Source: Pandoraea apista
GTDB lineage: Bacteria > Pseudomonadota > Gammaproteobacteria > Burkholderiales > Burkholderiaceae
NCBI RefSeq assembly: GCF_001465595.2
Contig: NZ_CP013481.2
Span: 3,472,001-3,536,000 of the forward strand
DNA: 64,000 bases
Direction of reading: 5' to 3'
Program-made: the position numbers and the translations under genes
The notes under the pieces: generated by a model
Database searches by the model: none
The model's input: only the letters and a program-made list of their open reading frames with translations
Told to the model about the DNA's origin: nothing
Shown here: one piece after another, positions 21,095-30,014 of the stretch
Numbering within the stretch: the stretch's first letter is position 1
Layout of the letters: each line of letters starts with the position of its first letter

Positions 21095-22315
21095 ATGAGC
21101 GAGTCCGTGCTGCCCGTGCAGAACTTCCTGCGGTCCGGCAAAATCAGTTTGCCGGCATTGCCGCCGATGTCGCTGTACGTGCACTTTCCGTGGTGTGTGC
21201 GCAAGTGTCCGTACTGCGACTTCAATTCGCACGAGTGGCGCGGCGATGGCGGCGCGCAGGCCTTCCCCGAGCAAGCCTATCTTGACGCGCTGCGTCAGGA
21301 TCTGGAGCAAGCGTTGCCGCTGGTGTGGGGGCGCCCCGTGCACACCGTCTTTATCGGTGGCGGCACGCCAAGCTTGTTGTCGGCGGCGGGGCTGGATCGT
21401 CTGCTATCGGATCTGCGCGCACTGCTGCCGCTCGACGCCGACGCCGAAATCACCATGGAAGCGAACCCCGGCACATTTGAAGCCGACAAGTTTCGCAGCT
21501 TCCGTGCGAGCGGCATCAACCGGTTATCCATCGGGATTCAGAGCTTCAACAGCGAGCATCTCAAGGCACTCGGACGTATTCACGATGGTGACGAAGCGCG
21601 TCACGCGATCGAGATTGCCCAGGCGAACTTCGACAACTTCAACCTCGACCTGATGTTCGCGTTGCCGAACCAGACGCTGGCGCAATGCCAACAGGACGTT
21701 GAGACTGCTTTGTCGTTCGCGCCGCCGCATTTATCGCTGTATCACCTCACGCTCGAGCCGAACACCCAATTCCACAAGTATCCGCCTACCGTGCCGGATG
21801 ACGACACGGCTGCGGACATGCAGGACTGGATCGCAGAGCGCACGGCGTTGGCAGGTTATGGGCATTACGAGGTGTCGGCGTATGCGCAACCGCATCGTCG
21901 CGCGAAGCACAACGTGAATTACTGGGAGTTCGGCGACTATCTCGGCATTGGCGCAGGCGCGCACAGCAAGATTTCATTCCCCCACCGGGTGCTGCGTCAA
22001 ATCCGGCACAAGCATCCGCAACGGTTTATGGAAGCGGCGACGGCTGGCAATGCCGTTCAGGAAGAGCGAGAAGTGGACGTGCGCGATCTGCCGTTCGAGT
22101 TCATGCTCAACGCGTTGCGGCTGACGGACGGCGTGAAGAGCGAGCTTTTCGCGGACCGTACCGGCTTGCCGATGGCAAAAATTGCCAGAGCGCTGGCGGC
22201 CGGCGTCGACAAAGGATTGCTGGTGGACGATCCGCAGCGCATCGCCCCGACCGAGTTGGGCCAGCGCTTCCTGAACGACCTTCAGGGAATGTTTCTGGAG
22301 CGCGACGGGAAGTAA
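21095..22315 (+). CDS. hemW: HemW-type radical SAM haem chaperone
   Basis: 406 aa from ATG 21095; a GTG at 21086 is also in frame, but GGGAGG lies 10 nt before the ATG. The radical SAM cluster motif CVRKCPYC (CxxxCxxC) is followed by DFNSH, and GGGTPSLL is the SAM-binding glycine motif. HemW proteins resemble coproporphyrinogen dehydrogenase HemN but lack the upstream fourth Cys motif and act in haem transfer. It is third in rph-rdgB-hemW. Confidence 0.93.
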   Translation: MSESVLPVQNFLRSGKISLPALPPMSLYVHFPWCVRKCPYCDFNSHEWRGDGGAQAFPEQAYLDALRQDLEQALPLVWGRPVHTVFIGGGTPSLLSAAGLDRLLSDLRALLPLDADAEITMEANPGTFEADKFRSFRASGINRLSIGIQSFNSEHLKALGRIHDGDEARHAIEIAQANFDNFNLDLMFALPNQTLAQCQQDVETALSFAPPHLSLYHLTLEPNTQFHKYPPTVPDDDTAADMQDWIAERTALAGYGHYEVSAYAQPHRRAKHNVNYWEFGDYLGIGAGAHSKISFPHRVLRQIRHKHPQRFMEAATAGNAVQEEREVDVRDLPFEFMLNALRLTDGVKSELFADRTGLPMAKIARALAAGVDKGLLVDDPQRIAPTELGQRFLNDLQGMFLERDGK

Positions 22316-22361
22316 TCTTCCGCCGTCGCATGCGCGTGCGTTCGGCGGCTTATTTCAGCGA

Positions 22362-22388
22362 GACATGCGCCGTTGCCCGGCGCATGTC
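22362..22388. terminator. perfect hairpin between hemW and acyl-CoA synthetase gene
   Basis: GACATGCGCCG (22362-22372) pairs with CGGCGCATGTC (22378-22388), 11 bp with a 5-nt loop, between convergent genes. There is no T tract, so its role as a terminator is inferred from position and stability. Confidence 0.55.
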
Positions 22389-22451
22389 CGCCCGCCTGCC
22401 GTCCCGCCCTCCTCCCTCGTCATGGGCTCCGGCGTCGGGAACACACCGGCA

Positions 22452-24194
22452 TCATCCCAACGACGTGCCCATCTCCCGCAACGCCTTGCGGATGATCTTG
22501 CCGGTCACTGTCATCGGCAGTTCCGGCAGAAAGACCACCTTACGCGGATACTCATGCGCCGCGAGGCGATGCTTCACGAAATCCTGAATTTCCTTCGCGA
22601 GAGCATCGGACGGCATATGTCCTTCGCGCAGCACCACGAACGCCTTCACGATTTCCGTGCGGAGTTCGTCGGGCTCTCCGATCACGGCGGCGAACTGTAC
22701 CGACGGATGGCGGATCAGGCAGTCTTCGATGGGGCCGGGGCCGATACGATACCCGGCGCTGGTGATCACGTCGTCCGAGCGGCCCGTGAACGTGATGTAG
22801 CCTTGTTCGTCCACAAACCCCGAGTCACCGGTAAGCAGGTAGTCGCCGCGGTATTTTTCCATCGTGGCGTCCGGGTTGTGCCAGTAGCCCAGGAACATGA
22901 CGGGGTTGGGCCGCGCGATGGCAATGTTGCCAACGGTGCCTTGGGGAAGCGGCTTGCCGTCGTCATCGACGATGGTGACGGCATGACCGCGTACGGCGCG
23001 TCCAATGGCGCCGGGCAGCGCTGGAAATTCGGCGGCGCATGACGAGACGACCATGTTGCATTCCGTCTGTCCGTAGAACTCGTTGATATCGACGCCGAGG
23101 TGCTCGCGTCCCCAACTCAGCAATTCGGGGCCCAGCGACTCGCCGCCGCTGGCGACCGAGCGCAGTTGCAGCGGCCAGTGCTCGCGCGGCGACGGGACGG
23201 TGCGCAGCATCTTGAGCGCCGTGGGCGGCAGAAAGGTATTCCGCACGCCGTGGCGCGCCATCAGATCGAAAGCCGCGACCGGATCGAACTTCTCGAAGCG
23301 TCGCGAGAGGACGGGCACGCCGTGATGCAGGGCCGGCAGGAGGACGTCGAGCAGTCCACCGATCCATGCCCAGTCTGCGGGTGTCCAGATCAGATCGCCA
23401 TCTTGTGGAAAGCCGTTGTGCGACGTCTCCACACCCGGCAGATGACCGAGAAGCACCCGATGCGCGTGCAGTGCGCCCTTGGGCTTGCCGGTGGTGCCGG
23501 AGGTATAAATGATGAGCGCGGGGGCGTCGGCGCGGGTCTGGACGGGTTCGAAGTGAGGATCGCGCGAGGCGATGGCGGGCCAGAGGGCGAGCAGACCGTC
23601 TTCGGCAACACCCCAATCCTTGTCGTCGGCGACGTGATGATGCGCTTCGGGGAGGTCATCGTGCACGACGTAGACGAGGCGCAGGTCCGGAATTTCGGCG
23701 CGAATGTCGTCGATCTTCCCAATGCTCGCGAGGTCGGTGACGAGCACGGCGGCGCCGGAATTTTGCAGGCGATAGGCAAGCGCTTCCGGGCCGAAGAGTG
23801 TGAAGAGAGGAACGGCGATGGCGCCGAGTTTATAGGCGGCAACGTGTGCGACGAGTGTGGCGGGCGATTGCGGCAGGAAGATGCCGATGCGGTCGCCGGC
23901 CTTGACACCGTTGGCGCGCCATTCGTTGGCGAGTTGATTCGAGAGTTGTTTGAGGACATCGAACGTGAGTCGCACGTGCGAGCCGTCTGCGCTTTCGTGA
24001 ATGAGGGCGAGACGGTTGGTACCGTCGGCCCATTTGTCGCAGACATCGACGCCGATGTTGTAAAGGGTTGGAATTTGCCAGGTGAAAGCGTTGGCAGTCG
24101 GGGCGTCGGTCACGCGCTCGCCGCTGGCGTCGTTTGACGTCTCTTGGGCGGAATCGCGGGAGGTGTCGGCATCCATGCGGTGTCTCCGGGTCAT
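22452..24194 (-). CDS. AMP-forming acyl-CoA synthetase
   Basis: About 580 aa from ATG 24194 (GAGG 6 nt upstream); ATG 24176 with GGAG upstream is equally plausible. It belongs to the ANL superfamily: phosphate loop IIYTSGTTGKPKGAL, NEFYGQTECN (A5), LLTGDSGFVDEQGYI (A7), ITSAGYRIGPGPIED (A8) and the C-terminal catalytic-lysine region VTGKIIRKALREM. Overall resemblance is to acetyl/medium-chain acyl-CoA ligases (Acs/AcsM type). It converges with hemW. Chain-length preference is not inferable. Confidence 0.9.
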   Translation of the reverse strand: MTRRHRMDADTSRDSAQETSNDASGERVTDAPTANAFTWQIPTLYNIGVDVCDKWADGTNRLALIHESADGSHVRLTFDVLKQLSNQLANEWRANGVKAGDRIGIFLPQSPATLVAHVAAYKLGAIAVPLFTLFGPEALAYRLQNSGAAVLVTDLASIGKIDDIRAEIPDLRLVYVVHDDLPEAHHHVADDKDWGVAEDGLLALWPAIASRDPHFEPVQTRADAPALIIYTSGTTGKPKGALHAHRVLLGHLPGVETSHNGFPQDGDLIWTPADWAWIGGLLDVLLPALHHGVPVLSRRFEKFDPVAAFDLMARHGVRNTFLPPTALKMLRTVPSPREHWPLQLRSVASGGESLGPELLSWGREHLGVDINEFYGQTECNMVVSSCAAEFPALPGAIGRAVRGHAVTIVDDDGKPLPQGTVGNIAIARPNPVMFLGYWHNPDATMEKYRGDYLLTGDSGFVDEQGYITFTGRSDDVITSAGYRIGPGPIEDCLIRHPSVQFAAVIGEPDELRTEIVKAFVVLREGHMPSDALAKEIQDFVKHRLAAHEYPRKVVFLPELPMTVTGKIIRKALREMGTSLG

Positions 24195-24337
24195 GTCTGG
24201 CCTCGCACGGTAACGCGGGGGGCGTTCACCGCACGTCTTGAAGCATGATGCATGCCGGAGGATGACAAGACAAGGGGTGGATGAGGAAAACACTAGGATT
24301 TGAGCGGGTAGCGGGGTAATTTGGGTGTGGGGGAGGC

Positions 24338-24365
24338 TTCACATGGCGTGCGGAGCGGGTATAAT
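24338..24365 (+). promoter_or_regulatory. sigma-70 promoter of tRNA-Ser
   Basis: TTCACA (24338-24343) and a perfect TATAAT (24360-24365) are separated by 16 bp. The promoter lies about 125 nt upstream of the mature tRNA 5' end. Confidence 0.65.
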
Positions 24366-24492
24366 GCCGGCTGCCGTGCGGTACCGGTCTGCGTCGGAGT
24401 CCCGACGCCGATTCCCCCGGACCGCACGCATCCCAACGCCGTCTTTTCAGACGGCATCCCATGCCACGACACTCGGTCGTGCGCAACGCCCC

Positions 24493-24582
24493 GGAGGCGT
24501 GCCAGAGTGGTTTAATGGACTGGTCTTGAAAACCAGCGAAGGGGTAACCCTTCCGTGAGTTCGAATCTCACCGCCTCCGCCA
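24493..24582 (+). tRNA. tRNA-Ser (anticodon UGA)
   Basis: A 90-nt class II tRNA. The acceptor GGAGGCG (24493-24499) pairs with CGCCTCC (24572-24578), followed by discriminator G and an encoded CCA. The anticodon stem CTGGT/ACCAG encloses loop CTTGAAA with anticodon TGA. A long variable arm (CGAAGGGGTAACCCTTCCG) and the T loop TTCGAATC are present. The sequence 3' of it changes character and leads into an accessory island, so its 3' end may be an integration site. Confidence 0.96.
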
Positions 24583-24871
24583 GTTTTTCCCTTAATAGCA
24601 ACGTTTGCGGCCGCTAACTCGCGGGCTAACTGCCCTGCGCTCTTTAGCTCTGCCGGAAATTAGCATTCGGACGAGCAAGCGCGACCATTTTGCAACGATC
24701 GGAAAAGGATCTACATCGGTAATATCGCGATGCCGAAGAGCCGATCGGCCCCCTGTTGGCCCTCCAACTTGACGCCGCTCCGCGCCGGACGGGACGATCT
24801 GAGCGCACCCATCATTACCCCAATAAGTTTGAGGTACGATACGTTTTCCCAGATCGAAAACATCAAGAAAA
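24583..24871. other. junction between tRNA-Ser and the accessory island; no convincing gene
   Basis: 289 nt without a supported ORF. GCTAACT occurs twice as a direct repeat 12 bp apart (24613-24619 and 24625-24631), about 30 nt beyond the tRNA CCA end, which might be an integrase arm site. Base composition shifts from GC-rich to AT-rich towards 24830. No second copy of the tRNA 3' end was found by eye in the window. Confidence 0.4.
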
Positions 24872-26338
24872 ATGAAAACAAAACACGACCTCAAGATCTA
24901 TTTCTCAGATTTCTTTGGCGTCACGCCAACCGCCGTTGAGGATTATGGGGCTTTCAACATCTCTCTCCTTGGCGACCTCCCGCTATTCATTGACCCCTTT
25001 CTTCTCTTCAACAGCGAAAACAAAGATTACCAAATACTTCATGACGAAATAATTAAGTACATGCTCTTCCTTAAGAAAAAATCGTCAGGAGAGCTTCCAA
25101 AAGAATTGGTTAAGGCATGGTTTTACTTCCCAGAAGTTAAGCAAAACTGGTTCGGCTACAGCAAAACTGGAAACGACGGACGCGGCCTAGGAAAAGAGTT
25201 TGCATTTTCACTAAAAAGAAACTTCATTTCAGCGTTTGCGGATTTTGGCAATGAATCGCGAACAGGCACTCACCTCGGAAAACTTACCCTCATAAAAAAT
25301 GGCGTTGGGAAAGACAACATTAGCGACTTTACATGCAATCTCATAAAAGGTTTTTTAGCAGAGTACACTGAAAATTTCGCAAAAAATCACATAGATCCGA
25401 AATACTTATCAAAATTCAACATCGGAAAGACTAGCTTTAACTACAAAACTGAGAGTTGGGCAACGAAAGAATACACACTTCCCAAATTCGGCAACGATTT
25501 CGTGCTGCTCACCCCCGTCAACATACTTACTAAAGACGATGCTTGGATATCCCACAACGGTTTTGTTGAGGATTTTTCACGAGTTCTAAGCACAGTAGAA
25601 AATGCCGTTCTACGCAAGCAGATGGAGAACTATTTTATCTCGGCACTTCCGACCCAACCGACAAAAACGGAACGGGAGTCGGCAATCGAAAAGGTTGTGC
25701 AGCAGTACCCAGAATTGCTTGATTTGTACGTAAAAATTCAGGAAGACTCGTCGTCTGATGCCACATCAACCAGCGCGGACAAGGTGCAAGCCGCGTATAC
25801 AATTTTCGTTAACCAGATAAAGCATCTCGCGAGCCTTCTTGATAAGACAAAATTCTACGAAACAAACACCAGCAGCTATACAGAGGGAATGAAAAGAATT
25901 CAATTCCTCAAAGACGTGATCGAACAACAGGACGGATATAGATTATTTTACATCGATGGAAAACCGATATCCCGAGAAAGCGATATTCAAATTATGTTCA
26001 AGCTAACGTGGTTTGCATCGTCATATAGCGCAGACGCCGAAGTGAACAACGGACGAGGTCCAGCAGATTTTCTCGTATCTTATGGAAGTGCAGACAAATC
26101 AATAATTGAATTCAAACTTGCGAAAAACACTCAACTTGAAAAAAATCTGAAGAAACAAGCCGAAATATACTCACAGGCATCAAAAGCCACGCACCCACCA
26201 ATTAAAGTCATATTGTTTTTTACACAACCAGAACTTACAAAAACAACTTCTATACTCCAGAAGCTCAAGCTCGACAAATGTCCGGAGATTGTCCTCATCG
26301 ACGGACGCGGAAAGATTTCCGCGTCGAAAGCAACATAA
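24872..26338 (+). CDS. uncharacterised protein with C-terminal PD-(D/E)XK nuclease-like motif; candidate defence gene
   Basis: 488 aa, strikingly AT-rich with A/T-ending codons, unlike the GC-rich flanks, so recently acquired. The N-terminal half has DYGAFNISLLGDLPLFIDP, KQNWFGYSKTGNDGRGLG and GVGKDNISDFTCNLIKG. The C-terminus shows a nuclease-like pattern: D399 in GRGPADFLVSYG, E413-F-K415 in SIIEFKLAKNTQ, and Q429-x-x-x-Y433 in KKQAEIYSQAS. That D-(13)-ExK-(13)-QxxxY arrangement fits PD-(D/E)XK enzymes. From memory, similar N-termini occur in proteins of defence islands, but I cannot verify this. It is the first gene after tRNA-Ser and converges on an integrase remnant 8 nt away. Confidence 0.75.
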   Translation: MKTKHDLKIYFSDFFGVTPTAVEDYGAFNISLLGDLPLFIDPFLLFNSENKDYQILHDEIIKYMLFLKKKSSGELPKELVKAWFYFPEVKQNWFGYSKTGNDGRGLGKEFAFSLKRNFISAFADFGNESRTGTHLGKLTLIKNGVGKDNISDFTCNLIKGFLAEYTENFAKNHIDPKYLSKFNIGKTSFNYKTESWATKEYTLPKFGNDFVLLTPVNILTKDDAWISHNGFVEDFSRVLSTVENAVLRKQMENYFISALPTQPTKTERESAIEKVVQQYPELLDLYVKIQEDSSSDATSTSADKVQAAYTIFVNQIKHLASLLDKTKFYETNTSSYTEGMKRIQFLKDVIEQQDGYRLFYIDGKPISRESDIQIMFKLTWFASSYSADAEVNNGRGPADFLVSYGSADKSIIEFKLAKNTQLEKNLKKQAEIYSQASKATHPPIKVILFFTQPELTKTTSILQKLKLDKCPEIVLIDGRGKISASKAT

Positions 26339-26346
26339 AGCGTTTG

Positions 26347-27138
26347 TCACTTAGTGGGGTCCACCTTGTCCCCGCGACGGTTGCGCATGTATCGCTCGGT
26401 AGTCATTATGCTTGTGTGCCCCAGCTGCTTTTGGGCTGCACGGACATCGCCGGAACTTTCGACCGTGTCCGTGCCAGCCTTAGCTCGCAGATCTCGAAAC
26501 TGAATGTTTTGAGCACCACTTAGCCCGGATCGCATCCGAGCCTCGGCGAACATCGACTGAATCGACTTGATGCCGATCGCATCACCCCGCTCATTGACAA
26601 CCAGTCGCGTGCTGCACTTTTGAATTTCTTTTTGTTTTTTAATACGCTGCAACGTCTGCTTGAGTTGTCCGGCGACGCAAATACGTAGTTTGACTCGCGT
26701 CTTCCCTTGCTGCACGCACAAGTAACCATCCATGATGTCCTGATCCCTCATTTTCAGAACGTCAGACGGCCGCTGCCCCGTCAAGTAGGCCAAGTCCATT
26801 GCATCACGCAAGGGCTGGCGCGCATTCTCATATATTGCGCGGTATTGAGCATCCTCAATATAGACGTCTCTTGCTCGCTCTCGGAACCCTTTTATTCCGG
26901 CGCAAGGATTTTGTAAATTTGTATACCCCCACTCTCGAGCCTTGTTCCAGAAGTGCGAGAACAAGGCCTTCTCTCGATTCGCACGCACCTGTCCTTCCGT
27001 ACCTTTGACTTCCTTTCCGCCAGCGCGCAGGGTGTCTACAGTGGTCCGCACACGCCAATCCAAATACTGGCGGATGTTGATCGGCTTGCTCTCATCAAGT
27101 GGAGCTGGCGGGTCGTCAAAGAAGGCGTAGTGTAGTGG
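26347..27138 (-). pseudogene. tyrosine recombinase/integrase, 5'-truncated
   Basis: The C-terminal catalytic domain is present: TGQRPSDVL (first catalytic Arg), FRDLRAKAGTD (second Arg, with the usual preceding His replaced) and LGHTSIMTTERYMR (His and nucleophile Tyr). Upstream, the frame stays open through YAFFDDPPAPLDESKPINIRQYLDW, then hits TGA at 27139-27141. The N-terminal arm-binding/SAM-like region of a full integrase (normally about 330 aa or more) is missing and no start codon with an RBS is evident; a TTG at 27063 gives 238 aa. Probably inactive, a relic of the mobile element that entered at tRNA-Ser. Confidence 0.8.
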
Positions 27139-27280
27139 TCAACCCATCCCGGACATTGCGTTAAGTTTTTCTTCCGCTACGGCAGGAGCTAGCGCCTCGT
27201 CGCACACAACCATTTTTCGTCAAACAAACAACATGGATGACAGACTCGGCGCCTCCTCCCGTAGGCATCTAACATGCACC

Positions 27281-27415
27281 TTAGAAAAAAAACCTTTTGA
27301 TTGCCATAGCCCCCAAGATTGCGCACGCTACGGCAACACATACCCAATAGACGGTTCGATCTTTTGAACTCATTTTCTCCCATTGCTCTGGGGTTGGTCC
27401 TCCGCCTGCAGCCAT
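27281..27415 (-). CDS. 44-aa single-span membrane protein, candidate immunity peptide
   Basis: 44 residues from ATG 27415, 11 nt after the stop of the FhaB/CdiA fragment, with GAGG 5 nt before the ATG. A polar N-terminus (GPTPEQWEKMSSKDR) is followed by one hydrophobic span (VYWVCVAVACAILGAMAI) and a basic KRFFF end. Tight coupling to a contact-dependent-inhibition-type C-terminus suggests an immunity role, but this is position-based inference; no family is recognised. Confidence 0.55.
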   Translation of the reverse strand: MAAGGGPTPEQWEKMSSKDRTVYWVCVAVACAILGAMAIKRFFF

Positions 27416-27426
27416 AATTACCTCGC

Positions 27427-29538
27427 TTATTTCAACGGTTCCGTTACCTGAGTGGAATGCCCCCAAGGCTGTACGCCGACGGTGAGCGGACCTAGCGTAC
27501 CGATGCCAAATTCAATCCCGGTCGCCCCTCCATACGAATGGGTGATCGCACCACTAACGTTAACCCTAAAAGGTGTTGGAATGGAAATGAACATCTGATT
27601 GCCGTCCCCTGCAAGGAAACTGCTAGTTCCTTTGGCGCTGTCAACACCAAAGATCCAGCCAACGGTGGCGCTTAAACCAGGCCGCCAAGAAATTGAAGAT
27701 GGATTTGTTTGAGCCACGCCCCCTGATAGATAGGTAGATCCATCGTAGAAATTGATGACGCCGGTCACAACCCCAGATAAGGCCCCGGTATTCAATGTTC
27801 CGTAGTCGGGCTTAAGACCACGACCACTTGTGCCCAACCCTGCTGAATAGTCCCCCGTATTAAATCCCGGTGGAAACGGCCCGTTACCTTGACTATTCGG
27901 CAAATCGGCGGGCGAGCGCCCAATACTCTCAGACGACGATACGTTCCAGCTGTACGGCGAACTTCGGCCCCCAGTATTCGCTGCGATCAGGTCGCGCAAC
28001 GCATCGGGAGGTGGGGATAGCATCGCAGCATTCTGGACAAGATACTTGTTTCCGGACGTATCGATGAAAACACGCATGCCGGTACTATCGTAAATCTCCT
28101 TTGCCTTTGTGTCGGCATTGAGCGGCACTACCATTCCCGTCCACGCGGTCTCGCCGTAGGCGCTGTTATTGGCTGAGCGCATAGCATTCTCAATTTGATC
28201 TATCGAGATCGGAGATCCATCTTGGTTGACGATGCCTCGCCGTCTTGCATCCGCCAAGACCCTCTTAGCGAGCACCTTTTCATCCGGATGCAACTGCCGA
28301 TTAAACCGATCAACGTTATACCCGGTGAACGCCCCAGAACTTCCACCAACCGCTGCCCCCACCGCCGTACCAACGCCCGTCGCCACAATCTGTGCCAACG
28401 CCTGATCGATGTCGGCATTCCCCGTCGGATGTGCCTTCTGAATGTTCTCGCTCAGTTCGTTCAGCGCGCCACCAAGCTTCGACGTAAGCCCTGCGCCTAG
28501 CGCACCACCCAAGGCATTCCCGCCTCCTAAGCCTGCGATGATCGCTCCACCTGCAGCGTGCATTGCCGCACGGTAGTCACCGCCCTCCTTCCAGTCGTCA
28601 GCTTCCTTCTGATACTGCGCCTTCAACTCCGGATCGGTCGTAGCATCGGCCAGCTTTTGCGCCGCCTCTCGCTTCTTATCTGCATACGTCCCGATATCCC
28701 GCGCCACCGCTTCCCCGGCCGCCGTCGCGGCCGCCATCAGGCGCGACTGATTGTTAAGCAGGTTCTGCAAATCCGGTGTGCGATTCACCGTTTCGTTCAG
28801 GTTCGACGTGTCGCGGTTCAGACTGGCGAGATCCTGCGTCTGATTCGCGCCGTTCGTCAGCGTGATCGTGCCTTCGCTCACGCCGCTGCGCGTCACACCT
28901 CGCTCGCTCCCGCTCTCCGACTGCGGCAGCATGGGTGCGATGCCACCCGTGTTCTTGCCCGAGCTCGGCCCCGTCGTACGCTCGTTAGCGCCGCCATTAC
29001 CGAACGTGCCCCCGCCGCCAAAGCCGAAGCTGTTCGCGCTGTAGTCGGAATGGTTCTGGATATCGGAGAACGTCAGCGTGCCCGTCGTCAGTTGGTTCTT
29101 CGACGGATCTGCCGTACTCGCGATGTACGCGCCCTTCAGATCCGTATTGCCCTTGACGTCGACGTCGAACCCGCCAGACCCGGCCTTAATCCCAGATTGC
29201 TCAACAACACCAGCGTAGTTGCCGCTCGCGTTACCGCGCGAATAGCTGAAGCTGCCCGACGCACCTCCCATGCTCGCGCTGAAGCCACCGCCCATACTCT
29301 CCTGATGTGCCGAACTCTCGCTCGTGTCCTGCACGCTGGCGATGTTCAGATCGCCGCCCACACGCGCAATCACTTTGTCCGCATTCACATTGCCGCCGAC
29401 GATATTCGTATCGCCGCCGCTCACAATCACTGCCGTATTACTCGCGTTGATATGCGAGTTGTTCTGGAAAGTCGAATCCGAGTTAGCGTCGCCGTTGGAC
29501 TTTGAGAACGATGCCGATACACCCCAGCCACTGGTCAT
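27427..29538 (-). CDS. orphan FhaB/CdiA C-terminal fragment (two-partner-secreted polymorphic toxin)
   Basis: 703 aa, only the C-terminal part of proteins normally over 2000 aa. Residues about 1-250 are filamentous haemagglutinin repeat material (VSGGDTNIVGGNVNADKV, GGFSASMGGASGSFSYS). About 300-400 is the Ala/Gly-rich pretoxin region, ending VDRFNRQLHPDEKVLAKRVL, a common Burkholderiales CDI element; no VENN motif was seen. The last roughly 170 residues (GALSGVVTGVINFYDG...GATGIEFGIGTLGP) are glycine-rich with beta-strand character and may be the toxin. The frame is closed by TAA just upstream of its ATG, and no signal peptide or TPS domain is present, so it is a displaced cassette. Confidence 0.8.
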   Translation of the reverse strand: MTSGWGVSASFSKSNGDANSDSTFQNNSHINASNTAVIVSGGDTNIVGGNVNADKVIARVGGDLNIASVQDTSESSAHQESMGGGFSASMGGASGSFSYSRGNASGNYAGVVEQSGIKAGSGGFDVDVKGNTDLKGAYIASTADPSKNQLTTGTLTFSDIQNHSDYSANSFGFGGGGTFGNGGANERTTGPSSGKNTGGIAPMLPQSESGSERGVTRSGVSEGTITLTNGANQTQDLASLNRDTSNLNETVNRTPDLQNLLNNQSRLMAAATAAGEAVARDIGTYADKKREAAQKLADATTDPELKAQYQKEADDWKEGGDYRAAMHAAGGAIIAGLGGGNALGGALGAGLTSKLGGALNELSENIQKAHPTGNADIDQALAQIVATGVGTAVGAAVGGSSGAFTGYNVDRFNRQLHPDEKVLAKRVLADARRRGIVNQDGSPISIDQIENAMRSANNSAYGETAWTGMVVPLNADTKAKEIYDSTGMRVFIDTSGNKYLVQNAAMLSPPPDALRDLIAANTGGRSSPYSWNVSSSESIGRSPADLPNSQGNGPFPPGFNTGDYSAGLGTSGRGLKPDYGTLNTGALSGVVTGVINFYDGSTYLSGGVAQTNPSSISWRPGLSATVGWIFGVDSAKGTSSFLAGDGNQMFISIPTPFRVNVSGAITHSYGGATGIEFGIGTLGPLTVGVQPWGHSTQVTEPLK

Positions 29539-29692
29539 CGATTATTTTTTCGTACTGCTGATCGATGATGTTGATTGACTCGCGAAATTTCTCAACCCAA
29601 ACGTTCAAGGAACGCGTTCGATGGGGACGAAGTACCACGCTGGTTGCAAGCTACGCTCAGGGACTAGATGATCGACATAACCTAATTTAGGT

Positions 29693-29917
29693 TCACGCCC
29701 TCCGTTGCCCTCGCCGCAAGAAAAACGCAATGCAAAAATACAAGCAAATTGCCGAGGTCAAGACAAACATGCCCAAGAGCATATATTCGTTATTTGTATC
29801 GAACACTTTGCGCGCCACGATAACGACGATTGCCCCCCAGAAGACACTTGAACATAGAAATGCTCCACCAACTATAAGTAGCAAGCGGATCGAGGCGACT
29901 ATGCGGCTAACGTTCAT
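29693..29917 (-). CDS. 74-aa membrane protein with two spans, candidate orphan immunity protein
   Basis: Two hydrophobic helices (residues about 9-35 and 43-68) and a basic RRGQRRA tail; it starts at ATG 29917 with only a weak upstream AAGAA. It lies immediately upstream of the orphan CdiA-like fragment on the same strand and next to an IS end. In CDI loci, an immunity gene often precedes an orphan toxin module, and this would fit. No family recognised. Confidence 0.45.
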   Translation of the reverse strand: MNVSRIVASIRLLLIVGGAFLCSSVFWGAIVVIVARKVFDTNNEYMLLGMFVLTSAICLYFCIAFFLRRGQRRA

Positions 29918-29951
29918 TTTTTAGATTCTTGGATATCATTAAATGTCTTTA

Positions 29952-29976
29952 TGGAGCGGCCAGCCTTTCGTAGACA
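29952..29976 (+). repeat. left terminal inverted repeat of the IS3-family element
   Basis: A 25-bp repeat beginning TGGAGCGGCCAG and ending TAGACA; matches the reverse complement of 31160-31184 at 21 of 25 positions. Confidence 0.85.
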
Positions 29977-30014
29977 TCTTCGAGCCATAGTCTACGGCAA
30001 CCGAGGAGGTCAGC

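Noticed and set aside
27142..27220. Short minus-strand ORF of about 24 codons ending EEKLNAMSGMG
   Set aside because: Looks vaguely like the tail of a transposase or phage protein, but it is too short and has no partner sequence.
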